Positions 1 to 8,985 of a stretch of DNA of 64,000 bases are shown piece by piece. The first letter of the stretch is position 1, and each line of letters begins with the position of its first letter. Source of the DNA: Yokenella regensburgei ATCC 49455. Its GTDB lineage: Bacteria > Pseudomonadota > Gammaproteobacteria > Enterobacterales > Enterobacteriaceae. Under the pieces are notes generated by a model. It ran no database searches and had not been told where the DNA came from. It saw nothing but the letters and a program-made list of their open reading frames with translations. A program made the position numbers and the translations under genes. The stretch spans positions 62,001 to 126,000 of the forward strand of contig NZ_JMPS01000010.1 of the NCBI RefSeq assembly GCF_000735455.1, in the 5' to 3' direction.

Positions 1-1
1 G

Positions 2-418
2 AACAAAGCGTTTATCACCGAGCAGTTCATCAACTGGTCGCTGTCGGATTCGGTGACTCGTGTAGTGCTGACGGTGCCAGCGCCGTCGGACGCGAACAGC
101 GAAGAGGTCACACAGATCCTCTACACCGCCGCCGAGCGCTGCTCGCTGGTGATCGATAACCCGGCACCGGAAGTGTTCCTCGTTGATTTGCAGCAGGGGA
201 TCCAGATTTTCGAGCTGCGTATCTACGCCGCTGAAATGGGCCACCGCATGCCGCTGCGTCACGAGATCCACCAACTGATTCTGGCGGGCTTCCGCGAGCA
301 TGGTATCGATATGCCGTTCCCGCCGTTCCAGATGCGTCTGGAAACGCTGGGCGGTAAAACGCCGGGGAAAACCATCTCTTCTGCGGGCAGACGCTCAAGA
401 GCGCCGGGGAGTTTATAA
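2..418 (+). CDS. mscM: MscM mechanosensitive channel, C-terminal end (5' part outside window)
   Basis: An open frame runs from the window edge to a TAA at 416-418 and gives about 138 residues of C-terminal sequence. It resembles the cytoplasmic C-terminal domain of MscM (YjeP), a large MscS-family inner-membrane channel that releases solutes on hypo-osmotic shock. The visible part is soluble and has no membrane helix. In E. coli mscM lies directly beside epmA, which is also the next gene here, in convergent orientation. The identity rests on this context plus the recalled C-terminal sequence (a tail ending AGSL in E. coli, PGSL here). The first ATG in the frame, at position 53, is internal and is not the gene start. 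Confidence 0.85.
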   Translation, partial: NKAFITEQFINWSLSDSVTRVVLTVPAPSDANSEEVTQILYTAAERCSLVIDNPAPEVFLVDLQQGIQIFELRIYAAEMGHRMPLRHEIHQLILAGFREHGIDMPFPPFQMRLETLGGKTPGKTISSAGRRSRAPGSL

Positions 419-426
419 GAGACAAG

Positions 427-448
427 CCCTCTCCCGGACGGGAGAGGG
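427..448. repeat. CCCTCTCCC palindrome, intergenic copy 1
   Basis: A perfect 9-bp inverted repeat, CCCTCTCCC / GGGAGAGGG, with a GGAC loop fills the gap between the convergent mscM and epmA genes. The same arms recur at 44941-44964, 44984-45002 and 61590-61611. It has no T tract, so it is a poor intrinsic terminator on its own. It looks like a dispersed intergenic palindrome. Confidence 0.75.
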
Positions 449-461
449 TTAACGCGAGGGG

Positions 462-1439
462 TTACGCGCGATCGACCGTAAAGGCGATCACTTCAGCCAG
501 GCTTTCCGCCCCCAGCGCCAGCATGATCACACGATCCACACCTAACGCCACGCCAGAGCAATCCGGCAGCCCTGCTTTTAATGCTTCCAGCAGGTTGGTA
601 TCAATCGGCTGCTGCGGCAGGCCACGAGCGGCGCGCTTGCGGTTATCCTGGTCAAAACGCTGCTGCTGTTCACGGGCATCGGTCAGCTCGTGGAAACCGT
701 TCGCCAGCTCAATACCTTTGTAGTAAACCTCAAAACGCTCCGCAACCCGGTGATCTTCAGTGCTGATCTGCGCCAGAGACGCCTGGCTTGCCGGGAAGTG
801 ATACACGCAGACCGGACGGTCTTTGCCGATGTGTGGCTCAACGCCGAACGCAAACAGCATCTGCAGCAGCGTGTCGCGGTCTTCTTCGGTATCGGCAATG
901 TTGCTCAGGTCGAGCTTAGCCGCCACTTCACGCAGCTGTTCTTTATCCGCGGACAGAGGGTCAATTTCCAGATGGCGCTGGAACGCCTGCTGATAGGAGA
1001 GGCTCTCTGCCGGCTGGCACTCCAGCACCTGCTGCAGGAAATCATCCACTTCGTTAATCAGGCGATACATGTCGAAGTGCGGACGGTACCACTCCAGCAT
1101 GGTGAATTCCGGATTGTGATGGCGACCCATCTCTTCATTACGGAAACTACGGCACAGCTGGTATACCGGGCCACAGCCCGCAGCCAGCAGGCGCTTCATG
1201 TGATATTCCGGGCTGGTCATCAGGTACAGATTCATCCCCTGAGAATGGCCGGGGCCAACGAAACGGGTCTCAAACGGAACCAGGTTGATATCGGTGACCG
1301 TTGCCTGACTCATGCATGGCGTCTCCACCTCCAGTACCCCGCGATCCGCAAAGAAGCGGCGGATTTCCGCCATCACGGCGGCGCGTTTTAGCAGGTTAGG
1401 AATGGATGCGCTCGGCTGCCAGGTTGCCGTTTCGCTCAT
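462..1439 (-). CDS. epmA: EF-P--(R)-beta-lysine ligase EpmA (PoxA/GenX)
   Basis: A 325-residue class II lysyl-tRNA synthetase paralogue without the N-terminal anticodon-binding domain. It activates (R)-beta-lysine and attaches it to a lysine of elongation factor P, which helps ribosomes through polyproline stretches. Visible class II features are the motif 2 segment FRNEEMG and the C-terminal motif 3 region [11 protein letters not shown]. The frame extends 15 codons upstream, but the start used here (MSETATW) matches the E. coli protein and has a GGAG ribosome site at good spacing. Its substrate gene efp and its partner epmB lie about 6 kb away. The length equals that of the family. Confidence 0.97.
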   Translation of the reverse strand: MSETATWQPSASIPNLLKRAAVMAEIRRFFADRGVLEVETPCMSQATVTDINLVPFETRFVGPGHSQGMNLYLMTSPEYHMKRLLAAGCGPVYQLCRSFRNEEMGRHHNPEFTMLEWYRPHFDMYRLINEVDDFLQQVLECQPAESLSYQQAFQRHLEIDPLSADKEQLREVAAKLDLSNIADTEEDRDTLLQMLFAFGVEPHIGKDRPVCVYHFPASQASLAQISTEDHRVAERFEVYYKGIELANGFHELTDAREQQQRFDQDNRKRAARGLPQQPIDTNLLEALKAGLPDCSGVALGVDRVIMLALGAESLAEVIAFTVDRA

Positions 1440-1749
1440 GGTAATTTCTCCGAATTGAAACAAGGGCACGAAGTCTACTCGCAACCGTCCGGACAGACAA
1501 ATTTTGCACAGAAAATTTTCTCAGCACATTCCCTGATATCAATCCGTGACACGATTCATCAATTAGGGTGATAAATAACGTGACGTAACCGCAAAATAAT
1601 CGAACACATCAATTTTCCCCTCTTTCCCAAAGGTTATACTGTTTTACCCATAAAGGAGCAGTGGAAACGCTTTCGCCATGGTAACGCCTTAGTCGTCAAC
1701 TACGCTTGATGAGGCGCATTGCGAAAAAACAATAAACTGGAGGAATGTC
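1440..1749 (+). promoter_or_regulatory. frdA upstream region with -10 box and FNR half-site
   Basis: This 310-bp gap between divergent epmA and frdA holds no gene. A TATACT -10 box lies at 1635-1640. About 41 bp upstream of the likely transcription start is ATCGAACACATCAA (1599-1612), whose right half ATCAA matches an FNR half-site exactly while the left half is poor. The arrangement parallels the FNR-activated E. coli frd promoter. A long leader follows, and frdA starts at a GTG behind GGAGG. FNR control is inferred from placement and homology. Confidence 0.5.
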
Positions 1750-3540
1750 GTGCAAACCTTTCAAGCCGATCTTGCCATTATAGGCGCCGGCGGAGCTGGA
1801 TTACGTGCAGCCATCGCGGCAGCGCAGGCTAATCCCAACGCCAAAATCGCCCTGATCTCTAAAGTCTATCCCATGCGCAGCCATACCGTCGCAGCCGAAG
1901 GTGGATCTGCCGCCGTCGCGCAGGATCACGATAGCTTTGAGTATCATTTTCACGATACCGTTGCCGGTGGCGACTGGCTCTGTGAACAGGATGTTGTAGA
2001 TTATTTCGTGCATCATTGCCCGACGGAAATGACCCAGCTTGAGCAATGGGGTTGCCCGTGGAGCCGTCGTCCTGACGGTAGCGTCAACGTGCGTCGCTTC
2101 GGGGGGATGAAAATCGAACGTACGTGGTTTGCCGCCGATAAAACCGGCTTCCACATGCTGCACACGCTGTTCCAGACATCACTCCAGTTTCCACAGATCC
2201 AACGCTTTGACGAACATTTTGTCCTCGACATTCTGGTCGATGACGGCCAGGCTCGCGGCCTTGTCGCCATGAACATGATGGAAGGGACGCTGGTACAAAT
2301 CCGCGCCAACGCGGTGGTAATGGCCACCGGCGGCGCTGGTCGCGTTTATCGCTATAACACCAACGGCGGTATCGTGACCGGCGACGGCATGGGCATGGCG
2401 CTCAGCCACGGCGTGCCGCTGCGCGATATGGAATTCGTTCAGTACCACCCAACCGGCCTGCCGGGTTCCGGCATTCTGATGACCGAAGGCTGCCGTGGTG
2501 AAGGCGGTATTCTGGTCAACAAAAACGGCTACCGCTATCTGCAGGATTACGGTATGGGCCCGGAAACGCCGCTTGGCGAGCCGAAGAACAAATACATGGA
2601 ACTTGGTCCGCGCGACAAAGTATCCCAGGCCTTCTGGCACGAGTGGCGCAAAGGCAACACCATCCCGACCCCGCGCGGCGACGTGGTCTACCTCGACCTG
2701 CGTCACCTGGGCGAGAAGAAACTGCTTGAGCGTCTGCCGTTCATCTGCGAACTGGCAAAAGCCTACGTCGGCGTGGATCCGGTGAAAGAGCCGATTCCGG
2801 TACGTCCGACCGCGCACTACACCATGGGCGGTATTGAAACCGATCAGCATTGCGAAACCCGCATTAAAGGGCTGTTCGCCGTGGGTGAGTGTTCATCCGT
2901 TGGTCTGCACGGTGCTAACCGCCTCGGCTCTAACTCACTGGCAGAACTGGTGGTCTTCGGCCGCATGGCGGGTGAACAAGCCATGGAGCGCGCCTCCGTT
3001 GCCGGGGAAGCCAACAGCGCGGCCCTCGACGCGCAGGTCGTTGACGTTGAAAACCGCCTGAAAGCGCTGGTGAATCAGGAAGGTAACGAAAACTGGTCGA
3101 AGATCCGCGACGAAATGGGTCTTTCTATGGAAGAAGGCTGCGGTATCTATCGTACGCCGGAGCTGATGCAGAAAACCATCGACAAGCTGGCAGAGCTGCA
3201 GGAACGCTTCAAGCGCGTACGCATCACCGACACTTCCAGCGTCTTCAACACCGACCTGCTGTACACCATTGAGCTGGGTCACGGCCTGAACGTTGCCGAA
3301 TGTATGGCGCACTCCGCCATGGCGCGTAAAGAGTCCCGTGGGGCGCACCAGCGCCTGGACGAAGGCTGCACCGAGCGTGACGACGTCAATTTCCTGAAGC
3401 ACACCCTCGCCTTCCACAACGCAGATGGTTCGCTTCGCCTCGACTACAGCGACGTGAAGATCACCACCCTGCCGCCAGCAAAACGCGTGTACGGTGCTGA
3501 AGCGGAAGCGGCCGAGAAGAAGGAGAAGGCCAATGGCTGA
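1750..3540 (+). CDS. frdA: Fumarate reductase flavoprotein subunit FrdA
   Basis: The catalytic subunit of membrane-bound quinol:fumarate reductase, which reduces fumarate to succinate at the end of anaerobic respiration. The N-terminal dinucleotide-binding motif [10 protein letters not shown] is followed by [10 protein letters not shown], where the family carries covalent FAD on the His, and later by the substrate-site stretch [10 protein letters not shown]. The protein has 596 residues, about six fewer than E. coli FrdA, with the difference in the Lys/Glu-rich tail. The start codon is GTG behind GGAGG, as in E. coli. Its end overlaps frdB by 8 bp. It heads the frdABCD operon. Confidence 0.98.
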   Translation: MQTFQADLAIIGAGGAGLRAAIAAAQANPNAKIALISKVYPMRSHTVAAEGGSAAVAQDHDSFEYHFHDTVAGGDWLCEQDVVDYFVHHCPTEMTQLEQWGCPWSRRPDGSVNVRRFGGMKIERTWFAADKTGFHMLHTLFQTSLQFPQIQRFDEHFVLDILVDDGQARGLVAMNMMEGTLVQIRANAVVMATGGAGRVYRYNTNGGIVTGDGMGMALSHGVPLRDMEFVQYHPTGLPGSGILMTEGCRGEGGILVNKNGYRYLQDYGMGPETPLGEPKNKYMELGPRDKVSQAFWHEWRKGNTIPTPRGDVVYLDLRHLGEKKLLERLPFICELAKAYVGVDPVKEPIPVRPTAHYTMGGIETDQHCETRIKGLFAVGECSSVGLHGANRLGSNSLAELVVFGRMAGEQAMERASVAGEANSAALDAQVVDVENRLKALVNQEGNENWSKIRDEMGLSMEEGCGIYRTPELMQKTIDKLAELQERFKRVRITDTSSVFNTDLLYTIELGHGLNVAECMAHSAMARKESRGAHQRLDEGCTERDDVNFLKHTLAFHNADGSLRLDYSDVKITTLPPAKRVYGAEAEAAEKKEKANG

Positions 3541-4267
3541 GATGAAAAACCTGAAAGTTGAGATTGTGCGCTACAACCCGGAAGTGGACTCCGCACCGCA
3601 CAGCGCTTTCTATGAAGTCCCTTACGATGAGCAAACCTCACTGCTGGATGCCCTGGGCTACATCAAAGATAACCTGGCCCCGGACCTGAGCTATCGCTGG
3701 TCGTGCCGTATGGCTATCTGCGGCTCCTGCGGCATGATGGTCAACAAAGTGCCTAAGCTCGCCTGTAAGACCTTCCTGCGCGATTACACCAACGGCCTCA
3801 AGGTTGAGGCGCTGGGTAATTTCCCGATCGAACGCGATCTGGTGGTCGACATGACCCACTTTATCGAAAGTCTGGAAGCGATTAAGCCGTACATCATCGG
3901 CAACCCGCGTACACCGGATCAGGGTCCGAACATCCAGACCCCGGCGCAGATGGCGAAGTATCACCAGTTCTCCGGCTGCATCAACTGCGGTCTGTGCTAC
4001 GCCGCCTGCCCGCAGTTTGGTCTTAATCCTGAGTTTATCGGCCCGGCGGCCATTACCCTGGCGCATCGTTACAACGAAGACAACCGCGACCACGGTAAGA
4101 AGGAGCGTATGGCGCAGCTTAACGGTCAGAACGGCGTGTGGAGCTGTACCTTTGTGGGCTTCTGCTCTGAGGTATGCCCGAAACACGTCGATCCGGCTGC
4201 CGCCATTCAGCAGGGTAAAGTCGAAAGTTCGAAAGACTTTCTTATCGCTACCCTGAAACCACGCTAA
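3533..4267 (+). CDS. frdB: Fumarate reductase iron-sulfur subunit FrdB
   Basis: A 244-residue electron-transfer subunit that passes electrons from menaquinol to FrdA flavin. Near residues 57-77 a [14 protein letters not shown] stretch and a following Cys bind the [2Fe-2S] cluster. Two further clusters of the type [12 protein letters not shown] and [17 protein letters not shown] carry the [4Fe-4S] and [3Fe-4S] centres. The frame can be read from further upstream inside frdA, but the start MAEMKNLK matches E. coli, gives the family length, and leaves an 8-bp overlap with frdA. Confidence 0.98.
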   Translation: MAEMKNLKVEIVRYNPEVDSAPHSAFYEVPYDEQTSLLDALGYIKDNLAPDLSYRWSCRMAICGSCGMMVNKVPKLACKTFLRDYTNGLKVEALGNFPIERDLVVDMTHFIESLEAIKPYIIGNPRTPDQGPNIQTPAQMAKYHQFSGCINCGLCYAACPQFGLNPEFIGPAAITLAHRYNEDNRDHGKKERMAQLNGQNGVWSCTFVGFCSEVCPKHVDPAAAIQQGKVESSKDFLIATLKPR

Positions 4268-4277
4268 GGAGTGCACT

Positions 4278-4673
4278 ATGACGACTAAACGCAAAGCGTA
4301 TGTACGGCCAATGCCGGCTACCTGGTGGAAGAGTCTGCCTTTCTATCGCTTCTATATGCTGCGTGAAGGTACAGCGGTGCCAACAGTCTGGTTCAGTCTG
4401 CTGTTGATTTACGGTCTGTTTGCCCTGAAGCATGGTCCGGAGTCCTGGACTGGCTTCGTTGGTTTTCTGCAAAACCCGGTGGTGGTTATCCTGAACCTCA
4501 TCACCCTTGCAGGTGCGCTGCTGCATACCAAAACCTGGTTCGAACTGGCGCCGAAAGCCGCAAACATTATTGTTAAAGGCGAGAAAATGGGTGCCGGCCC
4601 TGTCATTAAAGGGCTGTGGGCTGTCACGATCGTTGTGACCGTTGTCATCCTGTTTGTCGCGCTGTTCTGGTAA
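4278..4673 (+). CDS. frdC: Fumarate reductase membrane subunit FrdC
   Basis: A 131-residue hydrophobic subunit with three predicted membrane helices (roughly residues 30-50, 65-85 and 105-130). With FrdD it anchors FrdAB to the inner membrane and forms the menaquinol site. It begins 10 bp after frdB behind AAGGAG and has the same length as in E. coli. Confidence 0.97.
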   Translation: MTTKRKAYVRPMPATWWKSLPFYRFYMLREGTAVPTVWFSLLLIYGLFALKHGPESWTGFVGFLQNPVVVILNLITLAGALLHTKTWFELAPKAANIIVKGEKMGAGPVIKGLWAVTIVVTVVILFVALFW

Positions 4674-4683
4674 GGAGGCCAAA

Positions 4684-5043
4684 GTGATCAATCCAAATCC
4701 AAAGCGTTCGGATGAACCCGTATTCTGGGGGATGTTTGGCGCGGGCGGCATGTGGGGAGCCATCATTGCACCGGTGATTGTGCTGCTGGTAGGTATTTTG
4801 CTACCGCTGGGACTTTTCCCGGGCGATGCGCTGGGCTATGACCGCGTGCTGGCATTTGCCCAGAGCTTTATTGGCCGTGTGTTCATCTTCCTGATGATCG
4901 TGCTGCCGTTGTGGTGCGGCTTACACCGTATCCACCACGCGATGCATGACCTGAAAATCCACGTTCCTAACGGTAAGTGGGTATTCTACGGCCTGGCGGC
5001 TATCCTGACGGTCGTCACGCTGGTCGGCGTTATCTTCCTGTAA
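4684..5043 (+). CDS. frdD: Fumarate reductase membrane subunit FrdD
   Basis: A 119-residue membrane anchor with three hydrophobic helices. The HRIHHAMHD stretch in the middle is the conserved quinone-proximal segment. The start is taken as GTG at 4684, 10 bp after frdC and behind GGAGG, giving [11 protein letters not shown] as in E. coli; an ATG further upstream lies inside frdC and lacks support. The gene is followed at once by a strong terminator and then blc. In E. coli, ampC lies in this gap and uses the frd terminator as an attenuator. Confidence 0.97.
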   Translation: MINPNPKRSDEPVFWGMFGAGGMWGAIIAPVIVLLVGILLPLGLFPGDALGYDRVLAFAQSFIGRVFIFLMIVLPLWCGLHRIHHAMHDLKIHVPNGKWVFYGLAAILTVVTLVGVIFL

Positions 5044-5049
5044 TGCAGA

Positions 5050-5085
5050 AGCCCTCTTAGCCGCACGGCTAAGAGGGCTTTTTTT
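5050..5085 (+). terminator. frdABCD intrinsic terminator
   Basis: AGCCCTCTTAGCC and GGCTAAGAGGGCT form a 13-bp stem with a GCAC loop, followed by a run of T. It starts 6 bp after frdD. In E. coli the equivalent hairpin also attenuates ampC; here the next gene is blc. Confidence 0.93.
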
Positions 5086-5151
5086 CGCAAGTCCCCTGTT
5101 TTTTTCCTGCCACGCTCTACACTTAGCTTAAAACCCTGCAAGGAAGATATC

Positions 5152-5682
5152 ATGCGTCTGATGCCTGGTATTGCTATGGTGGTTGCTGCGTTATTGCTGG
5201 CGGCCTGCAGTTCCCCAATTCCCCCCGCTGGCGTCACCGTCGTTACGCCGTTCAACACACAACGCTACCTCGGCACCTGGTATGAAATAGCCCGTCTCGA
5301 CCACAGTTTTGAAAGCGGCCTTGAAAACGTCACCGCCACCTACAGCCTGCGTGATGATGGCGGTCTGAACGTGCTGAATAAGGGCTATAACCCCGATCGT
5401 GGCATGTGGCAAAAAACGGATGGTGTTGCGTACTTCACCGGTTCAACAAACGTTGCCGCCCTTAAGGTGTCGTTTATCGGCCCCTTCTACGGCGGGTATA
5501 ACGTGATTGGGCTGGATAAAAACTACCAGCATGCGCTGGTCTGTGGGCCGGATCGCGACTATCTGTGGATCCTTGCCCGCACACCGACCATTTCCGCAGA
5601 AATGAAGCAGGTGCTACTGGCAAGCGCGACCCGGCAGGGGTTTGACGTCAGTAAGCTAATTTGGGTGAAACAGACGCGTTAG
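5152..5682 (+). CDS. blc: Outer-membrane lipocalin Blc
   Basis: A 176-residue bacterial lipocalin, an outer-membrane lipoprotein that binds lysophospholipids and fatty acids and is induced by starvation and envelope stress in E. coli. Residues 1-19 are a lipoprotein signal ending in the lipobox LAAC. The lipocalin signature G-x-W ([11 protein letters not shown]) follows near residue 42. A ribosome site AAGGA precedes the ATG. The gene converges on sugE with a 4-bp overlap of coding ends. Confidence 0.95.
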   Translation: MRLMPGIAMVVAALLLAACSSPIPPAGVTVVTPFNTQRYLGTWYEIARLDHSFESGLENVTATYSLRDDGGLNVLNKGYNPDRGMWQKTDGVAYFTGSTNVAALKVSFIGPFYGGYNVIGLDKNYQHALVCGPDRDYLWILARTPTISAEMKQVLLASATRQGFDVSKLIWVKQTR

Positions 5683-5996
5683 TGCGTGCTGAGCTTCAGG
5701 CCAATGATGCCGGCGACGATCAGCGCCAGGCTTGCGATACGCGCGACGCTCGCGGACTCACCCAACAGCAGGATCCCGGTGATGGCGGCCCCAACGGCAC
5801 CGATACCTGTCCACACCGCATACGCGGTGCCAACGGGCAGGCTTTTCATCGCCCAGGAGAGCAACGCAACGCTCGCAATCATCGCGACCGCAGTGATAAC
5901 GCTTGGGACGAGACGGCTAAAACCATGGGTGTATTTCAGGCCAACGGCCCAGACGACTTCAAGAAGACCAGCAACAACTAAGATTAACCAGGACAT
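5679..5996 (-). CDS. gdx: Guanidinium exporter Gdx (SugE), SMR family
   Basis: A 105-residue small multidrug resistance family protein with four hydrophobic helices and the membrane Glu in helix 1 ([12 protein letters not shown]). SugE/Gdx proteins work as dual-topology dimers that exchange guanidinium for protons. The upstream leader carries two ACGR-loop hairpins typical of the guanidine-II riboswitch, which strengthens this assignment over general drug efflux. The ATG has GGAG about 7 bases ahead. The gene converges on blc, as in E. coli. Confidence 0.96.
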   Translation of the reverse strand: MSWLILVVAGLLEVVWAVGLKYTHGFSRLVPSVITAVAMIASVALLSWAMKSLPVGTAYAVWTGIGAVGAAITGILLLGESASVARIASLALIVAGIIGLKLSTH

Positions 5997-6010
5997 ACGG
6001 ACTCCAGTGT

Positions 6011-6055
6011 GGGGCCGTCCCCGGTGAGTGATACGCTTACAGGTCGTCCCGTAAG
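6011..6055 (-). promoter_or_regulatory. Guanidine-II (mini-ykkC) riboswitch in the gdx leader
   Basis: Read on the minus strand, hairpin 1 (6055 to 6036) is CTTACGGG-ACGA-CCTGTAAG with an 8-bp stem. Hairpin 2 (6022 to 6019 pairing with 6014 to 6011) is GGGG-ACGG-CCCC. Two hairpins with ACGR tetraloops a short distance apart, just upstream of the ribosome site, define the mini-ykkC class, which binds guanidinium. The GGAG of gdx follows 5 bases after hairpin 2, consistent with translational control. Loop motifs and spacing are read directly from the sequence; ligand binding is known for the class. Confidence 0.88.
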
Positions 6056-6245
6056 GTCTTTGGAAAAGTTATTCTACTCAAAGGGTCAGCAGATTCAAGA
6101 CGTTTGACTTAAGTCACCCGTTAGCTATTTTTATTCCGCGAAATAAGCCCGTTTAGCGGCTCACATCGCGCCTTCATTCGCTTTATGGCTTCTTTATGAT
6201 GAAAGTTTAGCGCGCTAGTCACGCTCATTTCATGACGAAAGCATC

Positions 6246-6839
6246 ATGTATAAAACTCTCATTATTGACCGTTGCCATTTCAGCCGATGTGGGCTGGAGT
6301 CCTGGCTCAGACAGGTCGATTTGTTCGCATCTGCAGTATCCGTCACCAGCCTCAGCAGTCTGTTGTCGGCAAAAGAACACATCGAAATGTGGCAACCGCA
6401 TGTGATTATTGCCGACCTCTGTGGATTCACCACCGAATTGCAACAGCTCCCCTGGCTCGTCTCCATTCTGAGCCACGCCTGGCCTCGGGCACGCCTGATC
6501 CTCTTTCAGGAGCATCTGCCTGCGGGCGAAGAAATGCACGATAACGCCTGGGCGCAACTCAACAAAAATATCGCGCTGGCGGACCTTGCTAACGTTATCG
6601 ACGCTGCATTCCGCTCAAGCCCGGGGGCGAATCATCACCGCATTGTCACACCGCTGCTAACCCGCCAGGAAGAGAAAGTGCTGTCACTGTGGATGGAGGG
6701 GACAAACCATAACACCATCGCCCGCCTGATGAATATCAACGGTAAAACGGTATACACCTACAAAAGAAATATCCGCCTGAAACTGAAAATGGAAAATCGT
6801 TTCTCCCCATTTTTAGCCGTGACTGATAAAGCCGGATAA
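6246..6839 (+). CDS. LuxR-type response-regulator-like protein (RcsA/BglJ architecture)
   Basis: A 197-residue protein. The N-terminal half (1-120) looks like a receiver-type fold without an obvious intact phospho-acceptor set. The C-terminal part (about 136-185) is a LuxR helix-turn-helix with the stretch NTIARLMNINGKTVYTYKRN. This layout matches RcsA, BglJ and related auxiliary regulators that pair with RcsB. I do not recognise an E. coli orthologue at this position. It sits alone between gdx (divergent) and ecnB (convergent), and its ribosome site is weak. Partnership with RcsB is inferred from architecture only. Confidence 0.7.
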   Translation: MYKTLIIDRCHFSRCGLESWLRQVDLFASAVSVTSLSSLLSAKEHIEMWQPHVIIADLCGFTTELQQLPWLVSILSHAWPRARLILFQEHLPAGEEMHDNAWAQLNKNIALADLANVIDAAFRSSPGANHHRIVTPLLTRQEEKVLSLWMEGTNHNTIARLMNINGKTVYTYKRNIRLKLKMENRFSPFLAVTDKAG

Positions 6840-6875
6840 CGGCACGGCCTTATTGCCGCACCGTCGATGTCGCAA

Positions 6876-7022
6876 TTACTGCTGCGCTTTTGTTGCTGCA
6901 CCAGAAATTACGCTACCACCTTCAGAAATATCCTGACCGACACCACGAGTGGTATTACACGCTGTCAGCACTGAAGAAAGCACCAGTACAGAAAAGATCG
7001 CCGCAATTGTTTTCTTAATCAT
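6876..7022 (-). CDS. ecnB: Entericidin B membrane lipoprotein EcnB
   Basis: A 48-residue lipoprotein: [19 protein letters not shown] then the lipobox LTAC (Cys22), a [10 protein letters not shown] segment and a C-terminus ending ATKAQQ. It is nearly identical to E. coli entericidin B, a stationary-phase, RpoS-dependent small lipoprotein described as the bacteriolytic partner of entericidin A. The start has a GGAAG ribosome site. No ecnA-like lipoprotein is visible between ecnB and efp, so the pair looks incomplete. Confidence 0.93.
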   Translation of the reverse strand: MIKKTIAAIFSVLVLSSVLTACNTTRGVGQDISEGGSVISGAATKAQQ

Positions 7023-7166
7023 ACTATCTTCCTTATTTTGCCAGTGATATTTGTGTATAGCTTTTTAAGCATAGACAAAATCCGGGAAGGAAGTGGGAAA
7101 GGCGGGATTTTTAAGAACAGGCGCAGCAGGACTGCCGCGCCTGGTAAGCATCACATAAAGCGGGGA

Positions 7167-7733
7167 TTACTTCACGCGAGAAACGTATTCACCAGAGCGG
7201 GTGTCAACTTTGATGACTTCACCGATCTGTACGAACAGCGGAACTTTAACCACAGCACCGGTGCTCAGGGTCGCTGGTTTACCGCCAGTACCTGCGGTAT
7301 CACCTTTCAGGCCTGGGTCGGTTTCAACGATTTCCAGCTCAACGAAGTTCGGCGGAGTCACGGAGATAGGCTGACCGTTCCACAGGGTCACGATGCACTC
7401 AGCCTGATCCAGCAGCCATTTCGCGTTATCACCAACGGCTTTCTCATCAGCAGCCAGCTGCTCGAAAGTTTCGTTGTTCATGAAGTGGTAGAATTCGCCG
7501 TCGTTGTACAGGAAGGTCAGGTTCATATCTACAACGTCTGCGCCTTCAGCGGAGTCGGTAGACTTGAAGGTTTTCTCGACGCGAGTACCGGTCAGCAGGC
7601 GACGCAGCTTAACGCGTGCGAATGCCTGGCCTTTACCAGGTTTAACGAATTCACTGGCTTCAACCGCGTACGGTTCGCCGTCCATCATGATTTTAAGACC
7701 AGCACGAAAATCGTTGCTATAGTAAGTCGCCAT
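7167..7733 (-). CDS. efp: Elongation factor P
   Basis: The 188-residue translation factor EF-P, which relieves ribosome stalling at consecutive prolines. The modified lysine is Lys34 in the loop VKPGKGQAF; it receives (R)-beta-lysine from EpmA and EpmB, both encoded nearby. The start MATYYSNDF gives the usual length, although the frame is open for 82 more codons upstream across epmB. Only 40 bp separate it from the divergent epmB start, so the two promoters must overlap or lie within the genes. Confidence 0.98.
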   Translation of the reverse strand: MATYYSNDFRAGLKIMMDGEPYAVEASEFVKPGKGQAFARVKLRRLLTGTRVEKTFKSTDSAEGADVVDMNLTFLYNDGEFYHFMNNETFEQLAADEKAVGDNAKWLLDQAECIVTLWNGQPISVTPPNFVELEIVETDPGLKGDTAGTGGKPATLSTGAVVKVPLFVQIGEVIKVDTRSGEYVSRVK

Positions 7734-7773
7734 AAGGCCCTCTGAAATTGTAAAATGGTAGCTAAGCCACAAA

Positions 7774-8802
7774 ATGGCGCATATTGTAACCCTAAATACC
7801 CCATCCAGAGAAGATTGGTTAGTGCAACTTGCCGATGTTCTCACCGATCCGGATGAACTATTGCGTCTTCTGAATATAGACGCTGATGAAAATTTGCTCG
7901 CTGGCCGGGAGGCAAAACGCCTTTTCCCGCTGCGCGTTCCGCGTGCGTTTGTCGCACGAATGGAAAAAGGCAATCCCAACGATCCTCTTTTACGTCAGGT
8001 GCTTACCTCGCAAGAAGAGTTCATCGCCGCCCCCGGATTCTCGACAGACCCGCTGGAAGAACAGCACAGCGTGGTGCCAGGATTGCTGCACAAATACCGC
8101 AACCGCGCTCTGCTGCTGGTCAAAGGCGGATGTGCGGTAAATTGTCGTTATTGCTTCCGCCGTCACTTTCCGTACAGCGAAAACCAGGGCAATAAACGCA
8201 ACTGGCAAAGCGCGATGGAGTACGTTCGTGCTCATCCGGAGCTTGATGAGATCATTTTTTCCGGTGGCGACCCGCTGATGGCGAAAGACCATGAGCTGGA
8301 CTGGCTGATAAGCGAGCTGGAATCCATCGAACACGTTAAACGTTTACGTATCCACTCGCGTCTGCCCATTGTCATTCCGGCGCGCATCACGGATACGCTG
8401 GCGTCGCGTTTTGCCCGTTCAAGGCTGCAGATCCTGCTGGTTAATCATATCAACCACGCCAATGAGATTGACGAGGACTTCCGCAACGCGATGCAGCGTT
8501 TGCGGCAGGCTGACGTGACGCTGCTGAACCAGAGCGTGCTGCTGCGCGGAGTGAACGATAACGCGCAGACCCTCGCCGACCTCAGTAATGCCTTATTTGA
8601 TGCCGGCGTAATGCCCTATTACCTGCACGTGCTGGATAAAGTCCAGGGTGCGGCGCATTTCCTTGTGTCCGACGATGAGGCCCGCACCATTGTCCGGGAA
8701 TTGCTGACGCTGATTTCCGGTTATCTGGTTCCGAGACTGGCGCGAGAAATTGGCGGCGAGCCGAGCAAGACACCGCTGGATCTTATGCTTCGCCAGCAAT
8801 AA
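7774..8802 (+). CDS. epmB: EF-P lysine 2,3-aminomutase-type radical SAM enzyme EpmB (YjeK)
   Basis: A 342-residue radical SAM enzyme of the lysine 2,3-aminomutase family that converts (S)-alpha-lysine to (R)-beta-lysine for EF-P modification. The CxxxCxxC cluster site is Cys120, Cys124 and Cys127 (CAVNCRYC). PLP binding is expected near the C-terminus, as in the family. It is transcribed divergently from efp and is followed by a clear terminator. Confidence 0.96.
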   Translation: MAHIVTLNTPSREDWLVQLADVLTDPDELLRLLNIDADENLLAGREAKRLFPLRVPRAFVARMEKGNPNDPLLRQVLTSQEEFIAAPGFSTDPLEEQHSVVPGLLHKYRNRALLLVKGGCAVNCRYCFRRHFPYSENQGNKRNWQSAMEYVRAHPELDEIIFSGGDPLMAKDHELDWLISELESIEHVKRLRIHSRLPIVIPARITDTLASRFARSRLQILLVNHINHANEIDEDFRNAMQRLRQADVTLLNQSVLLRGVNDNAQTLADLSNALFDAGVMPYYLHVLDKVQGAAHFLVSDDEARTIVRELLTLISGYLVPRLAREIGGEPSKTPLDLMLRQQ

Positions 8803-8835
8803 CAAGTAAACAAATTAAAAGGCATTAATATATTC

Positions 8836-8871
8836 ATGGCTAAGATAAATATCTTAGCCATAATTTTATTT
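8836..8871 (+). terminator. epmB terminator hairpin
   Basis: ATGGCTAAGAT and ATCTTAGCCAT form a perfect 11-bp stem with a 4-base loop (8836-8861), followed by TAATTTTATTT. It lies 33 bp after epmB. The decamer GGCATTAATA occurs on both sides (8821-8830 and 8872-8881). Confidence 0.8.
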
Positions 8872-8985
8872 GGCATTAATACATGATGTGTTATTTTACC
8901 AATCCGTTATTCATTACCAATTTATAATCTCACTCTATATATAACACCTACATTATTTAATAAAGTAATGTTCAGGGAGTATTAC

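Noticed and set aside
690-1391. 233-codon open frame on the plus strand inside epmA
   Set aside because: It lies fully antisense to the highly conserved epmA and has no family resemblance; GC-rich coding DNA often opens antisense frames.
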